This document shows, in pieces, positions 38,524 through 45,907 of a DNA stretch of 46,322 nt. The translations under genes were made by a program, and so were the position numbers. The stretch is from the IMG/VR virus record IMGVR_UViG_3300035130_000135, positions 1 to 46,322 of that record; one strand, given 5' to 3'. Numbering within the stretch: position 1 is the stretch's first letter; each line of letters begins with the position of its first letter. Source of the DNA: a virus. A model generated the notes under the pieces. That model was not told where the DNA came from and made no database searches. It was given only the letters and a program-made list of their open reading frames with translations.

Positions 38524-39033
38524 ATGCAAGATCCGTCAGGTAATGAACTTTACAACTGGTCGGAAAAGGGATACTTTGGGGTGCGAAGCAGCTTTTTTGA
38601 ACAGGGGTATATTGCATTTTTTGGACTCTATACAAGCATGATCTATCTCTGTATTCTTGGCCATACACATCATTATAAGGGGTATGCAGATCTATCACTG
38701 GCAGAGATTTCTAGAATAACCGGGATTACTGGAAAAAACTGCATTCGTCACAGCATTCAACATCTCCAGCAGTGTCGGTTTATCTCATGTGATGTGAAAC
38801 AAGGCAGAAAAACCCGGTTTTATCCACTCCATTGGTCGCTTTGGAAACAGCGAGTAAAAAAAATCACCCTTAAAAAACGACCAGCAAAATTACGAAAACC
38901 CAAACCCATACAAGAGGCGCTATCAATACAGTGTAATCCCCCTCTGTCAGAGCAAGAGAGACGAAACATGTTGCTACAACAAGGAGAACAGTTAAAGCGA
39001 GGCCAACTGTATCTCCAGGATACACAGTTGTAA
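38524..39033 (+). CDS. Replication initiator (Rep-like, winged-helix)
   Basis: 169 aa. GAAACATCT precedes the ATG. The N terminus (YFGVRSSFFEQGYIAFF) and the LSLAEISRITGITGKNCIRH helix-turn-helix fit a winged-helix DNA-binding protein of the kind seen in phage and plasmid replication initiators. The C-terminal half is basic. Its own coding end contains the first of five palindromic repeats that continue downstream, so the protein probably binds them to start replication. No helicase or primase motif, so host replication enzymes would be recruited. Confidence 0.6.
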   Translation: MQDPSGNELYNWSEKGYFGVRSSFFEQGYIAFFGLYTSMIYLCILGHTHHYKGYADLSLAEISRITGITGKNCIRHSIQHLQQCRFISCDVKQGRKTRFYPLHWSLWKQRVKKITLKKRPAKLRKPKPIQEALSIQCNPPLSEQERRNMLLQQGEQLKRGQLYLQDTQL

Positions 39034-39228
39034 TTTAACTGTATCTCCAGGATACACAGTTGCATGTGTCTTATTTACGGGTAAGTCGAGGCCAACTGTA
39101 TCTCCAGGATACACAGTTGAGTGGTTGAAAAACAGCAAAAATGATACTTGGAATTAATAGATATAGTGTAAAAGGAAGGGTAACTGTATCTCCAGGATAC
39201 ACAAACTGTATCTCCAGGATACACAGTT
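39005..39228 (+). repeat. Five palindromic iterons; candidate replication origin
   Basis: Copies at 39005-39029, 39037-39061, 39094-39118, 39182-39203 (lacking its right end) and 39204-39228. Each has core TGTATC-N5-GATACA inside AACTG...CAGTT. Spacing is irregular. The first copy is inside the Rep-like gene's last codons. The stretch to 39423, about 195 bases beyond, has no gene and is AT-rich, suited to strand opening. Unlike CRISPR, the spacers are unequal and there are no cas genes. Confidence 0.7.
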
Positions 39229-39423
39229 GAAACGTGAAAATGAAAATGGGTTTACCTCTGAGACTAGGGAAGTCAGGAGATTTATTACAAGTTCCTTCCT
39301 ATAAAGAGAATTAACGATCTTAATATATGTGTATGTCCTGTAACTCATAAGTTGCTATACAAGATAGAGCCGTCGCGAAATTGGGGCATATATATACAAA
39401 GATCACAACAACAAGGAGAATTT

Positions 39424-39948
39424 ATGACCTTACGCGATCTCGTGAAACCATTACAGGGGCATCCGTTCTTTGATGCACATCCAATGTCTCCGGGGGAGAT
39501 CCTCTCAGAATTGAAACGGTGTGCTGTGAAAACGCAAGCCTCAACCGGGGAGCTCTTGTACGCCATTCAGGTGATGTGCCGCAACCCCAAACGTTACCCG
39601 GACCCCTTTTATACGCTCAAAGAGGACTGGCAATTCATGAGCGGTCAATGTGTCATTCAGGATCACAGGCGTAAAGAGCAAGCAGAAGTGAGCGGGTATC
39701 ATGATTCAGAAGCAGTCCGGCAAGCCCTTCGCTGGTATCGTGGATTGTCTGGCCAGGACCAGCACAGTCTTTTAGCTCGGATTGAGGCCCGAATGAAACA
39801 GATCTTCTGCAATCAGGCAGAGAAAGCCTATCTCTGGGCCGATCCGCTATCAAGCTTACTTGGGAAACAGCTATTAGCCTGGTGGCATCGCTACTATACA
39901 GATGTGCCTTATCGGGAACGCCATCACGCCTATTATCAACACTTGTAA
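39424..39948 (+). CDS. Hypothetical protein, 174 aa
   Basis: AAGGAG at 39413-39418 sets the start at 39424. Helix-rich, aromatic, with Pro/Tyr-rich segments (NPKRYPDPFYTL) and a C-terminal HRYYTDVPYRERHH cluster. Follows the origin, so it may work in replication, but no motif is recognised. Confidence 0.65.
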   Translation: MTLRDLVKPLQGHPFFDAHPMSPGEILSELKRCAVKTQASTGELLYAIQVMCRNPKRYPDPFYTLKEDWQFMSGQCVIQDHRRKEQAEVSGYHDSEAVRQALRWYRGLSGQDQHSLLARIEARMKQIFCNQAEKAYLWADPLSSLLGKQLLAWWHRYYTDVPYRERHHAYYQHL

Positions 39949-39985
39949 ACATGGACATGTGAAGAATATCAGGAGGGTATTCTTG

Positions 39986-40333
39986 ATGACAGATCGCAAA
40001 TTTTGCCAGTATCGGGGTACGGTATTTTTTGGGCAACATTTTTGTAAGCATCCTCAACGGAGTATTTTTTATTGCCAACAATCAACATGCCCACTAATAG
40101 GGCAAAAGGAGAAAACTATGACGGAATCACAACAATTAGCACTCAAGATTGATGAATTTGTAGAAAACCATTGCAAAGCCCTCCTCCCTGACACTAAATA
40201 TGGGTTTTCAGAGGGAGTCTATTGGTGTGTGGGACAACTCATGTCTCGAAATGACCTGACGCAGGGTGAAGCCTTAGAGATGCTAGGGATTACTAAGCAA
40301 GAGGAGGGAAATCTATCCTCACACATAACGTAG
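39986..40333 (+). CDS. Zinc-finger-like protein, 115 aa
   Basis: AGGAGGG precedes ATG at 39986. The N-terminal 40 residues have a Cys/His-rich pattern (CQYRGTVFFGQHFCKHP, YCQQSTCPLIG) likely to bind zinc; residues 45-115 are helical. An internal ATG at 40118 with its own AAGGAG could yield a shorter product lacking the finger. Confidence 0.6.
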   Translation: MTDRKFCQYRGTVFFGQHFCKHPQRSIFYCQQSTCPLIGQKEKTMTESQQLALKIDEFVENHCKALLPDTKYGFSEGVYWCVGQLMSRNDLTQGEALEMLGITKQEEGNLSSHIT

Positions 40334-40360
40334 CTGGCTCACTCGCTGCCGTGTTTTTTT
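40328..40360 (+). terminator. Possible Rho-independent terminator
   Basis: ACG/CGT and AGC/GCT pairings (40328-40334 with 40345-40352) before a run of seven T. The stem is weak and interrupted, so support is moderate. It lies in the gap after the gene ending at 40333. Confidence 0.4.
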
Positions 40361-40449
40361 GTGATGGGGTAAGTGATGGGATAGGTTTCTTTTAAAAAAT
40401 CGCTTAAAACGGCTAGAATTTCGTTGCGTATGCAACTATCAAACACAAA

Positions 40450-41082
40450 ATGATCCAGAATCGTAAGCAACAAACATTATTCCCACAAGTTATCCGATCT
40501 ATTGGATATGATCAAATTGGGATTCTTGAGGATATTATGGCGCTCTATTGTCCCCAGGGGTTTGAGTGTGATCCAACGTATTCTAAGGGATATTTTTACC
40601 GCTCGACCGTGCCTAAACCCTTATATGCGTTTGATTTGGTCCCTCAGCAACGAGGGGTCGTTTGTGCTGATGCTAAACACCTGCCCTTGCCGGCAAGTTG
40701 TGTGTCGAGCCTAATTCTTGATCCGCCGTTTTTGCCAAATAAATCAGGAACAAAAGGGATTATGCGGACACGTTTTTCTGGTTTAGGTGACATATCTTGT
40801 TTTAATGGAAATATGGCAGCCCTTTATAGTGAATATAGCCAAATGCTTTATGAGGCGTACCGTGTATTGCGAGATGCCGGCATTTTAGTCTTTAAATGTC
40901 AGGATTATACATCATTTGATTTTTATCCAACACATATCAAGGTATACGATTTTGCAATAGAGGCCGGTTTTCAGGCAGTTGATTTGTTTATTCTTTTATC
41001 CAAAAACAGACCAATACGAACGGATTTGCATCAGCGCCATGCTCGAAAATTCCACTCGTATCTCTGGGTCTTTCAAAAATAA
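40450..41082 (+). CDS. DNA methyltransferase-like protein (DPPF motif)
   Basis: 210 aa. LILDPPF at residues 88-94 is the catalytic motif of amino-methyltransferases (N6-adenine or N4-cytosine), and a later YRVLRDAGILVFKCQDY matches the following strand. DPT at residues 41-43 is near the expected cofactor-side region, but the usual FxGxG motif I is not clear. It could protect phage DNA from restriction. No restriction partner is seen. Confidence 0.7.
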   Translation: MIQNRKQQTLFPQVIRSIGYDQIGILEDIMALYCPQGFECDPTYSKGYFYRSTVPKPLYAFDLVPQQRGVVCADAKHLPLPASCVSSLILDPPFLPNKSGTKGIMRTRFSGLGDISCFNGNMAALYSEYSQMLYEAYRVLRDAGILVFKCQDYTSFDFYPTHIKVYDFAIEAGFQAVDLFILLSKNRPIRTDLHQRHARKFHSYLWVFQK

Positions 41083-41113
41083 AGCCGGAATATCGAAGTA
41101 TTGGTAACGAATT

Positions 41114-41299
41114 ATGAACCGCAACGACAACAACTGTCATTATATTGAGCAGAAGAAGCAATGTGACCGGTGTGGGGCCTGGATACGTGGGAAGGATCTA
41201 CAGGACTTGCATGAGGCGATTATCACCCATGTCCAAAGTGGTGAGTGTGATCGGCGCGTGCAAGCCCTTAATCAATGCAAACAAGGGAAAAACTTATGA
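41114..41299 (+). CDS. Small zinc-knuckle-like protein, 61 aa
   Basis: CDRCG (about residues 17-21) with a later H...C pair (HVQSGECDRR) suggests one zinc knuckle. Its TGA overlaps the next ATG (ATGA, 41296-41299). Directly coupled to the methyltransferase-like gene that follows. Confidence 0.6.
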   Translation: MNRNDNNCHYIEQKKQCDRCGAWIRGKDLQDLHEAIITHVQSGECDRRVQALNQCKQGKNL

Positions 41300-41769
41300 T
41301 TTTGGACGTATGTTGCGGACCTAAGCACATGTGGTTTGACAAAAACCACCCTAACGCTATCTATGGCGATATTCGTCAAGAAACACACACATATCATAGT
41401 GATAAATGGGGGGATCAAACTTGGACGATTGATCCAGATATTCTTTATAATTTTATGGCTCTGCCCTTTCAAAATAACGTATTTAGCTTGATTGTGTTTG
41501 ATCCGCCTCACCTCCAACGACTTGGAGAAACGTCGTTCATGGCGAAAAAATACGGACGCTTAACGCTTGGGTGGGAAGAGCAGATCCATGCAGGGTTTAA
41601 GGAGTGTTTCCGAGTATTGAAGCCAGCAGGAACCTTGATTTTTAAATGGAATGAGACGGATTTTAGTGTCAAGAAAATTATAGAAGTATTAGGACACCAA
41701 CCGTTATTTGGGAATCATTCAGGGAAATTTTTAAAATCCCACTGGTTAGCATTTATCAAGGAGGATTGA
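41296..41769 (+). CDS. SAM-dependent methyltransferase-like protein (DPPH motif)
   Basis: 157 aa. LDVCCGPK at residues 3-10 fits SAM-binding motif I, and IVFDPPH at 66-72 is a catalytic-type motif IV. The C-terminal ECFRVLKPAGTLIFKW matches the usual later strands. Coupled to the zinc-knuckle gene by ATGA. Second methyltransferase-like gene in the region; it may modify DNA for protection. Confidence 0.75.
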   Translation: MILDVCCGPKHMWFDKNHPNAIYGDIRQETHTYHSDKWGDQTWTIDPDILYNFMALPFQNNVFSLIVFDPPHLQRLGETSFMAKKYGRLTLGWEEQIHAGFKECFRVLKPAGTLIFKWNETDFSVKKIIEVLGHQPLFGNHSGKFLKSHWLAFIKED

Positions 41770-41832
41770 CAAACAAACAGCGTGCCAACCACAAAGAATA
41801 AACGTGTATTTGATTAACAAGAGATAGATGTT

Positions 41833-42066
41833 ATGATAGAATTGATTAACTCAAAATATATTGAATGGTATCAGGAAGAGGTGACACAACCTGAAATTAT
41901 CGAAGTAACAGGCAATAGCTATACGTTTATTGGTACAGGACATGATGAAATCTCATTACCCTGTGTAGAAAATGCGGTTGTTGGGCCTCAGAAAAAAGTG
42001 AAAATTTGGAATCAGCGTATTAAGCCAGAATATCAGCACTTGCCATTAATTGATTTATTGAGATGA
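41833..42066 (+). CDS. Hypothetical protein, 77 aa
   Basis: Beta-rich looking small protein; ATG follows GAGATAGATGTT (weak ribosome site). No family recognised. It ends just before the tRNA-like sequence at 42076. Confidence 0.55.
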   Translation: MIELINSKYIEWYQEEVTQPEIIEVTGNSYTFIGTGHDEISLPCVENAVVGPQKKVKIWNQRIKPEYQHLPLIDLLR

Positions 42067-42075
42067 GGCAGCGTA

Positions 42076-42100
42076 ACGGGTTCGAGTCCCGTCTCTTGGA
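42076..42100 (+). other. tRNA 3'-end-like fragment (possible attachment site)
   Basis: ACGGG-TTCGAGT-CCCGT (42076-42092) is a canonical tRNA T-arm, followed by CTCTTGG and a discriminator-like A. The matching 5' acceptor strand and D-arm are absent upstream, so this is not a complete tRNA. A similar TCAG-TTCGAGT-CTGA arm is at 42160-42174. Phage attachment sites often copy tRNA 3' ends, but no integrase gene is seen. The gene-free stretch 42067-42427 also holds the promoter at 42264. Confidence 0.4.
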
Positions 42101-42263
42101 GACTTCTTCTATTGATTTCTGATAGCAGGTATACATGTTGCCAGGAATACGAAAAAGCGTCAGTTCGAGTCTGAAGACCGGCGTCTATCGCTGTCTCAAA
42201 GACCAATTTCATAAGCACTTAGAGAGAAAATTTAAATTAAAATTAAATTTTTGTGCAATTCGC

Positions 42264-42292
42264 TTGACAAGGATGATGGAATATATTATATT
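42264..42292 (+). promoter_or_regulatory. Strong promoter with upstream A/T element
   Basis: TTGACA (42264-42269), 17-base spacer, TATATT (42287-42292), with an A/T-rich UP-like tract at about 42227-42254. The start would be near 42299, leaving a leader of about 130 bases, structured (hairpin GCGGGCAC/GTGCCGC near 42322-42352), before the gene at 42428. Confidence 0.7.
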
Positions 42293-42427
42293 ATATTCAT
42301 ACGCTGACAGGCGGGCATAGACCGCGGGCACAATCAACAACGTGCCGCAGTGATGATTATGACCCCCTGAACGGCATGAGAGCAAGTCGAGTTCACTATT
42401 AGGAGAATCTTATCTTAATCTTATCTT

Positions 42428-42610
42428 ATGGAAAAACGAATATTTGTTCCAATTGTTCATGAGAAATTAATAAAGGAATGGAGTATCTGTGATGAGCATG
42501 GATGGAGAACGGTTGAATTGTGGTGTCAATGGACTGCTTACAATGATGAATCGTTTATTCTTATTGCACACGATAAGGACATGCACGAGATTGCTACTAA
42601 TCTCTACTAA
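42428..42610 (+). CDS. Hypothetical protein, 60 aa
   Basis: Follows the strong promoter and a structured leader; the nearest upstream purine-rich stretch is AGGAGAATC (about 42401), rather distant, with AATCTTATCTT repeats in between. Small beta-rich protein with Trp/Tyr residues. Unknown function. Confidence 0.55.
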   Translation: MEKRIFVPIVHEKLIKEWSICDEHGWRTVELWCQWTAYNDESFILIAHDKDMHEIATNLY

Positions 42611-42671
42611 TAATCAGGGAGAAATGAAATCTTCTCTGATGATCAATTTCTCCCCTTCCCAGGAGGAAGAT

Positions 42672-43088
42672 ATGATGATTAAGTACAATGTCCGCAATAA
42701 AGAACGCCTCCTTGACGAACATGAAGCAGACTTTGTTGCACAGATGAAAGTACAAGATCTGGAAAGTCGCCATATCCGAGAGATGAACCGTTGGGATCTT
42801 TACCACTTCATTGATAGCGCGGCATGGCACAATATGACCGAAGAGTTCAAGGAGTATGTATTGTATCCGCTCGGAGCAGCTGAAAATGATACGGATTACA
42901 CTGTCAACCACACAAGAAATTATGTTGCCGATATGATGGAAGAGTTTGACAGCCACGACACCGACAACCAGAGCGTAGAGAGACCGGAATGGGAAGTTGA
43001 GGCGAACCGATTAGAAGAGTCTCGCAAAATGGCGATTTTGCAGGCTATTGGCAGTTGGCATAAAAAACACACAATGGTGAGAGCGTAA
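42672..43088 (+). CDS. Hypothetical acidic protein, 138 aa
   Basis: AGGAGGAAG sets the start at 42672; the longer frame from 42489 overlaps the gene before it. Acidic, helical, His/Trp-containing. No motif. Followed by the structured RNA at 43099. Confidence 0.65.
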   Translation: MMIKYNVRNKERLLDEHEADFVAQMKVQDLESRHIREMNRWDLYHFIDSAAWHNMTEEFKEYVLYPLGAAENDTDYTVNHTRNYVADMMEEFDSHDTDNQSVERPEWEVEANRLEESRKMAILQAIGSWHKKHTMVRA

Positions 43089-43098
43089 AAGTAATCTT

Positions 43099-43182
43099 GG
43101 ATAGGAGATAGGAGGAAGGCGGCGCGTAATGGAATGTCCAGCTATTCAGAGCCTATTCCTCACAGGACACTATCTCCTATCC
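43099..43182 (+). ncRNA. Pseudoknotted structured RNA 2
   Basis: Outer stem GGATAGGAGATAG/CTATCTCCTATCC (43099-43111 with 43170-43182, 13 perfect pairs). Inside, GAGGAA/TTCCTC (43112-43117 with 43156-43161) forms a hairpin whose loop bases TGTCC (43135-43139) pair with GGACA (43165-43169) just before the closing stem: the same outer stem plus pseudoknot plan as RNA 1, without the P3 hairpin. Between genes; followed by AAGGAG and the next start at 43207. Confidence 0.6.
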
Positions 43183-43206
43183 ATTTTCAGCAAGGAGTAA
43201 AATTGT

Positions 43207-43458
43207 ATGGAATTTGAAAGTTTAAAGGCCGCATTAAAAAAGAACACAGGGAATAGCCCGGAAACCGTGTTAATTCCTGTCACGTTGGTACGAAGTAAGG
43301 ATGGATCTAATATCCGAGGCTATGTCCAGTGTCAGGTTAGCTCGCCAGATGAGGCGATGGAGAAAATTATTGAATTGCAAGAGGCTGGGTGGGATGTATA
43401 CGTGTATGAGCCCTATGCCTACAAGAAAAACAAATTTAATAAATTTTCCAGGGAGTAA
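43207..43458 (+). CDS. Hypothetical protein, 83 aa
   Basis: AAGGAG precedes the ATG, in reach of the structured RNA 2 upstream. Alpha/beta-looking, with a basic, Tyr-rich C terminus (YVYEPYAYKKNKFNKF). Immediately upstream of the exonuclease, so it may be its partner. Confidence 0.6.
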   Translation: MEFESLKAALKKNTGNSPETVLIPVTLVRSKDGSNIRGYVQCQVSSPDEAMEKIIELQEAGWDVYVYEPYAYKKNKFNKFSRE

Positions 43459-43463
43459 AGTCT

Positions 43464-44339
43464 ATGACACAAGAAGAGCTAATTCGACAGTTGTTACATG
43501 GGGCGTCCACACGCCCCGGCAAAGATGTCTTTCTCGATATCGAAACCTATAGGGGTGACGACGCTCAACTTGAGCAAGAAATGGCGATTGAATTTCAGAA
43601 GGAAGAGGCAGAGACGCAAGAGACGGAAGAAGCTGCTACCCTAGCACAAGAAGACATAGACGCTTATCACGAAAGATGCAAAGAGACCAACAAGAAACCC
43701 CTTAAAAAAGACGTGGCGGAATGGGAAAAAATTATAACCGATGCGAAAAAAGCTCGAAACAGGCTCATTGAAAAGCATAATACCTTCAGAGAAAAAGCGG
43801 CTTTAAAGGACTCTGCTCAAATTATTTCAGTGGCGATTGTCGCAAACGGAAAACGCATGGTTTTTTGTCAAATGCCTCTGAGTAACCGCGATATTGAGGA
43901 GTTATACGATCTTGATATTTTGACCTCCTCACCTAATAACGAACATGGTATGTTGTTGGAAGTTGCTAGCTATCTTGATAGTCTAGAACCGATTTCGAGG
44001 GTGTTTACCTGGGCAGGGTGGGGGTTTGATATTCCGAAGCTTCGGTTGAGGATGGGACACCATCGCGTTACGAAGCCAGAATGTCTCAAACATGGCTCTG
44101 AAACACAGTTTATTGATTTAATGTGGGAGTTTTCACGACGATATTCAAGTACAAAATCACAAGGCTTCTGCTCTCTACGGCATGGTTGCGCAATGCTGGG
44201 GCTTGACACCTCGAAACTAGGTGATGGTTCTGAGGTAGCCGATCTCTACGAATCTGGTCAATATGTGACGCTCTTGGCCTATAATGTGCTTGATTCGGTG
44301 GTCTTACAAGAAATGAAGAAGATTATGTTTGATCAGTGA
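43464..44339 (+). CDS. DEDDy 3'-5' exonuclease (PolB-type) with coiled-coil insert
   Basis: 291 aa. Motif I FLDIETY (Asp25, Glu27), motif II in TWAGWGFDIPKL (Asp189) and motif III YNVLD (Tyr273, Asp277) give the full DEDDy set of predicted 3'-5' exonucleases related to the PolB proofreading domain. Unusually, about 85 charged, helical residues (30-115) are inserted right after motif I. No polymerase is fused or nearby, so it acts separately: DNA repair, recombination or host DNA turnover. Confidence 0.85.
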   Translation: MTQEELIRQLLHGASTRPGKDVFLDIETYRGDDAQLEQEMAIEFQKEEAETQETEEAATLAQEDIDAYHERCKETNKKPLKKDVAEWEKIITDAKKARNRLIEKHNTFREKAALKDSAQIISVAIVANGKRMVFCQMPLSNRDIEELYDLDILTSSPNNEHGMLLEVASYLDSLEPISRVFTWAGWGFDIPKLRLRMGHHRVTKPECLKHGSETQFIDLMWEFSRRYSSTKSQGFCSLRHGCAMLGLDTSKLGDGSEVADLYESGQYVTLLAYNVLDSVVLQEMKKIMFDQ

Positions 44340-44345
44340 GTCGAT

Positions 44346-44522
44346 ATGGAAAACGAGACAATTGCATCGTTAACCCAAGAAATTATTGAATTGCAGGACG
44401 AGCTTGCCTGGGGTGAACGGCAGCATCTCCCGGAGAAGTGCCTACAGCGAATACGAGACAAGCTGCTCTCCCAGCAGGCCCGTCTTGCAGAATATCAAGC
44501 TCAGTTGGAGATAGAATCATGA
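44346..44522 (+). CDS. Hypothetical coiled-coil protein, 58 aa
   Basis: Glu/Gln-rich helical protein between the exonuclease and a membrane microprotein; its TGA overlaps the next ATG (ATGA). Possibly translated by coupling. Confidence 0.5.
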   Translation: MENETIASLTQEIIELQDELAWGERQHLPEKCLQRIRDKLLSQQARLAEYQAQLEIES

Positions 44523-44614
44523 ACGAAACAATCAAAGACGTATTTTGGGCAGCCATCACCACAATAGTTATGATAGCCTTGCTCTGGCTCTTGTGGGGAT
44601 GTACGCCGTATTAA
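44519..44614 (+). CDS. Membrane microprotein, 31 aa
   Basis: ATGA-coupled to the gene before. One hydrophobic helix (AAITTIVMIALLWLLW) ending GCTPY, so it is a single-span protein or a minimal lipoprotein (LLWGC before Cys28). Same size class as the 3.2-4.4 kb microproteins. Confidence 0.5.
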   Translation: MNETIKDVFWAAITTIVMIALLWLLWGCTPY

Positions 44615-44626
44615 GGAGGAAAAATT

Positions 44627-44998
44627 ATGGGATCTAGAGGACAAGTATGTATTAAAGAATCGCATAACAGTAATGGAGTATGGCTCTATACCCATTGGGG
44701 TGCAGATGAGCTTATTTTGACAGTACAACGAGCCTTAAAAAAGCAGTGGAGATGGGGAGATGACGAATATCTGGCACGAATTATCTTTGATGAAATGGTT
44801 GCTGGCGAGCATGGGGAAGAAACGGGTTTTGGTATAGGGCTTTCGCAACATGCAGATGTATGGCGAGTCATTGAGGTTGACTGCAAAACACAGCAGGTCA
44901 CCATTAGAGATCATGGAGAAACACCACGATATTATCCATTTAAACAGTTTGTCGACATCTCTTTTAAGCTTTACGATGATGATGATGATGATGAGTAG
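44627..44998 (+). CDS. Conserved hypothetical protein, 123 aa, poly-Asp tail
   Basis: AAGGAGG ribosome site. The opening SRGQVCIKESHNSNGVWLYT and HWGADELILTVQRAL pattern matches a widespread conserved family of unknown function seen in phages and bacteria. The C terminus ends in six Asp and Glu, encoded by a GAT trinucleotide run prone to length change. Confidence 0.75.
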   Translation: MGSRGQVCIKESHNSNGVWLYTHWGADELILTVQRALKKQWRWGDDEYLARIIFDEMVAGEHGEETGFGIGLSQHADVWRVIEVDCKTQQVTIRDHGETPRYYPFKQFVDISFKLYDDDDDDE

Positions 44999-45009
44999 AA
45001 TAGGCTAAT

Positions 45010-45148
45010 GGCAGGGGAAACACTCCCGGAAACCGGGCAAACCTCCCGGATACCGCCTCTGCCTCCATCCCTGGTTAGCAGGAAAGGGTAAACGCAAACA
45101 GAGAAGGGATAGCCCGCTTTCACTTTTTCACGGGCCGTTTCCCCTGCC
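45010..45148 (+). ncRNA. Pseudoknotted structured RNA 3 with possible switch
   Basis: Outer stem GGCAGGGGAAAC/GTTTCCCCTGCC (45010-45021 with 45137-45148, 12 perfect pairs). CTCTG (45057-45061) pairs with CAGAG (45099-45103) and ATCCCT (45067-45072) with AGGGAT (45105-45110), an H-type pseudoknot. A last hairpin GCCCG/CGGGC (45112-45116 with 45131-45135) stands before the closing stem. CCGGG (45033-45037) can pair with either of two CCCGG copies (45025-45029 or 45045-45049), a possible two-state switch. Order matches RNA 1 with one extra hairpin. It lies between 44998 and 45166, with no reading frame. Confidence 0.6.
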
Positions 45149-45165
45149 AGAAAGGAAAAAATACA

Positions 45166-45390
45166 ATGGGGAAAGGAATAAAACAAGTCAAAGGACGCAA
45201 GGCATTACAGGATCTCGCAAATTCCAGGGCAGAACACGGCCTCGTTGTGACCACTTATGAAAAAGCCTATGCATTGGGAATAACACGAAAATCATTTGAC
45301 CAATTGTCACGGGCGGAAATTAGGCATATTGGACAATTAGATAGAGACGGTAAGCTTCCTGCTATATGGGGAGTCATTAAGAGGGATTGA
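45166..45390 (+). CDS. Hypothetical basic protein, 74 aa
   Basis: AAAGGAAAA precedes ATG, just past RNA 3. Basic, alpha-helical, with an HTH-like segment (TYEKAYALGITRKSFDQLSR). Possible DNA-binding protein; no firm family. Confidence 0.55.
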   Translation: MGKGIKQVKGRKALQDLANSRAEHGLVVTTYEKAYALGITRKSFDQLSRAEIRHIGQLDRDGKLPAIWGVIKRD

Positions 45391-45391
45391 C

Positions 45392-45907
45392 ATGACACAT
45401 TTTCAAAGCGAAGCAGAGTTTGACGCATGGCTCAAGGCGAAGGGCCTGACACAAAAGATTGAAAAGGGTGAATCCGAGTATGAAGTTGAATTCCTCCCGG
45501 GTGCGAGAAAGCAGGATACCTATACTACAAAAATGAGAGGATCAACGCCCCTGCCTCAACCTCGTCACTCCTCTCGGAAGATTCCGAAGACAGAACGAAT
45601 TTACATGAGACACCTTGACCTTCAGCAGCAAGCCGGGTTGATTGTGAGATACTGGCATGAGCCGTTAAAATTCATTCTGACACATGGTATTCCCGGCAAG
45701 GTCAATGAGATGTCATACAAGATTGACTTTCTTGTTCAGCTTCCATGGCATTTACGGTTTGTCGAAGTGAAAGCCAATAAACAGGCGGAGAAGGAAGATT
45801 CGTGGGTAAAGCTGAAAGCTGCCTGTGAAATGTTCCCATGTTTCGAGTTCGTCAAGGTCTACGTGAATACGAAGACAGGCGAACTCAAGGAGGAAATCTT
45901 AACATGA
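45392..45907 (+). CDS. PDDEXK-type nuclease (DUF1064/Holliday-junction-resolvase-like)
   Basis: 171 aa. The catalytic core is YKIDFLVQ (Asp112) followed by FVEVKANK (Glu125, Lys127), the D...ExK signature of PDDEXK nucleases; a Glu in PKTER (about 68) and later lysines fit the DUF1064-type phage nuclease layout. Probable role: recombination-intermediate or DNA-end processing. Overlaps the next gene by 4 bases. Confidence 0.8.
   Translation: MTHFQSEAEFDAWLKAKGLTQKIEKGESEYEVEFLPGARKQDTYTTKMRGSTPLPQPRHSSRKIPKTERIYMRHLDLQQQAGLIVRYWHEPLKFILTHGIPGKVNEMSYKIDFLVQLPWHLRFVEVKANKQAEKEDSWVKLKAACEMFPCFEFVKVYVNTKTGELKEEILT

Noticed and set aside
39005-39228. CRISPR array
   Set aside because: Repeats are palindromic with spacings of 8 to 64 bases, no uniform spacers and no cas genes; iterons fit better.
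42067-42180. Complete or circularly permuted tRNA gene
   Set aside because: No acceptor strand complementary to CTCTTGG and no D-arm could be found on either side.
42135-42320. 61-aa + strand reading frame
   Set aside because: It contains the strong promoter at 42264-42292 and lacks a good ribosome site.
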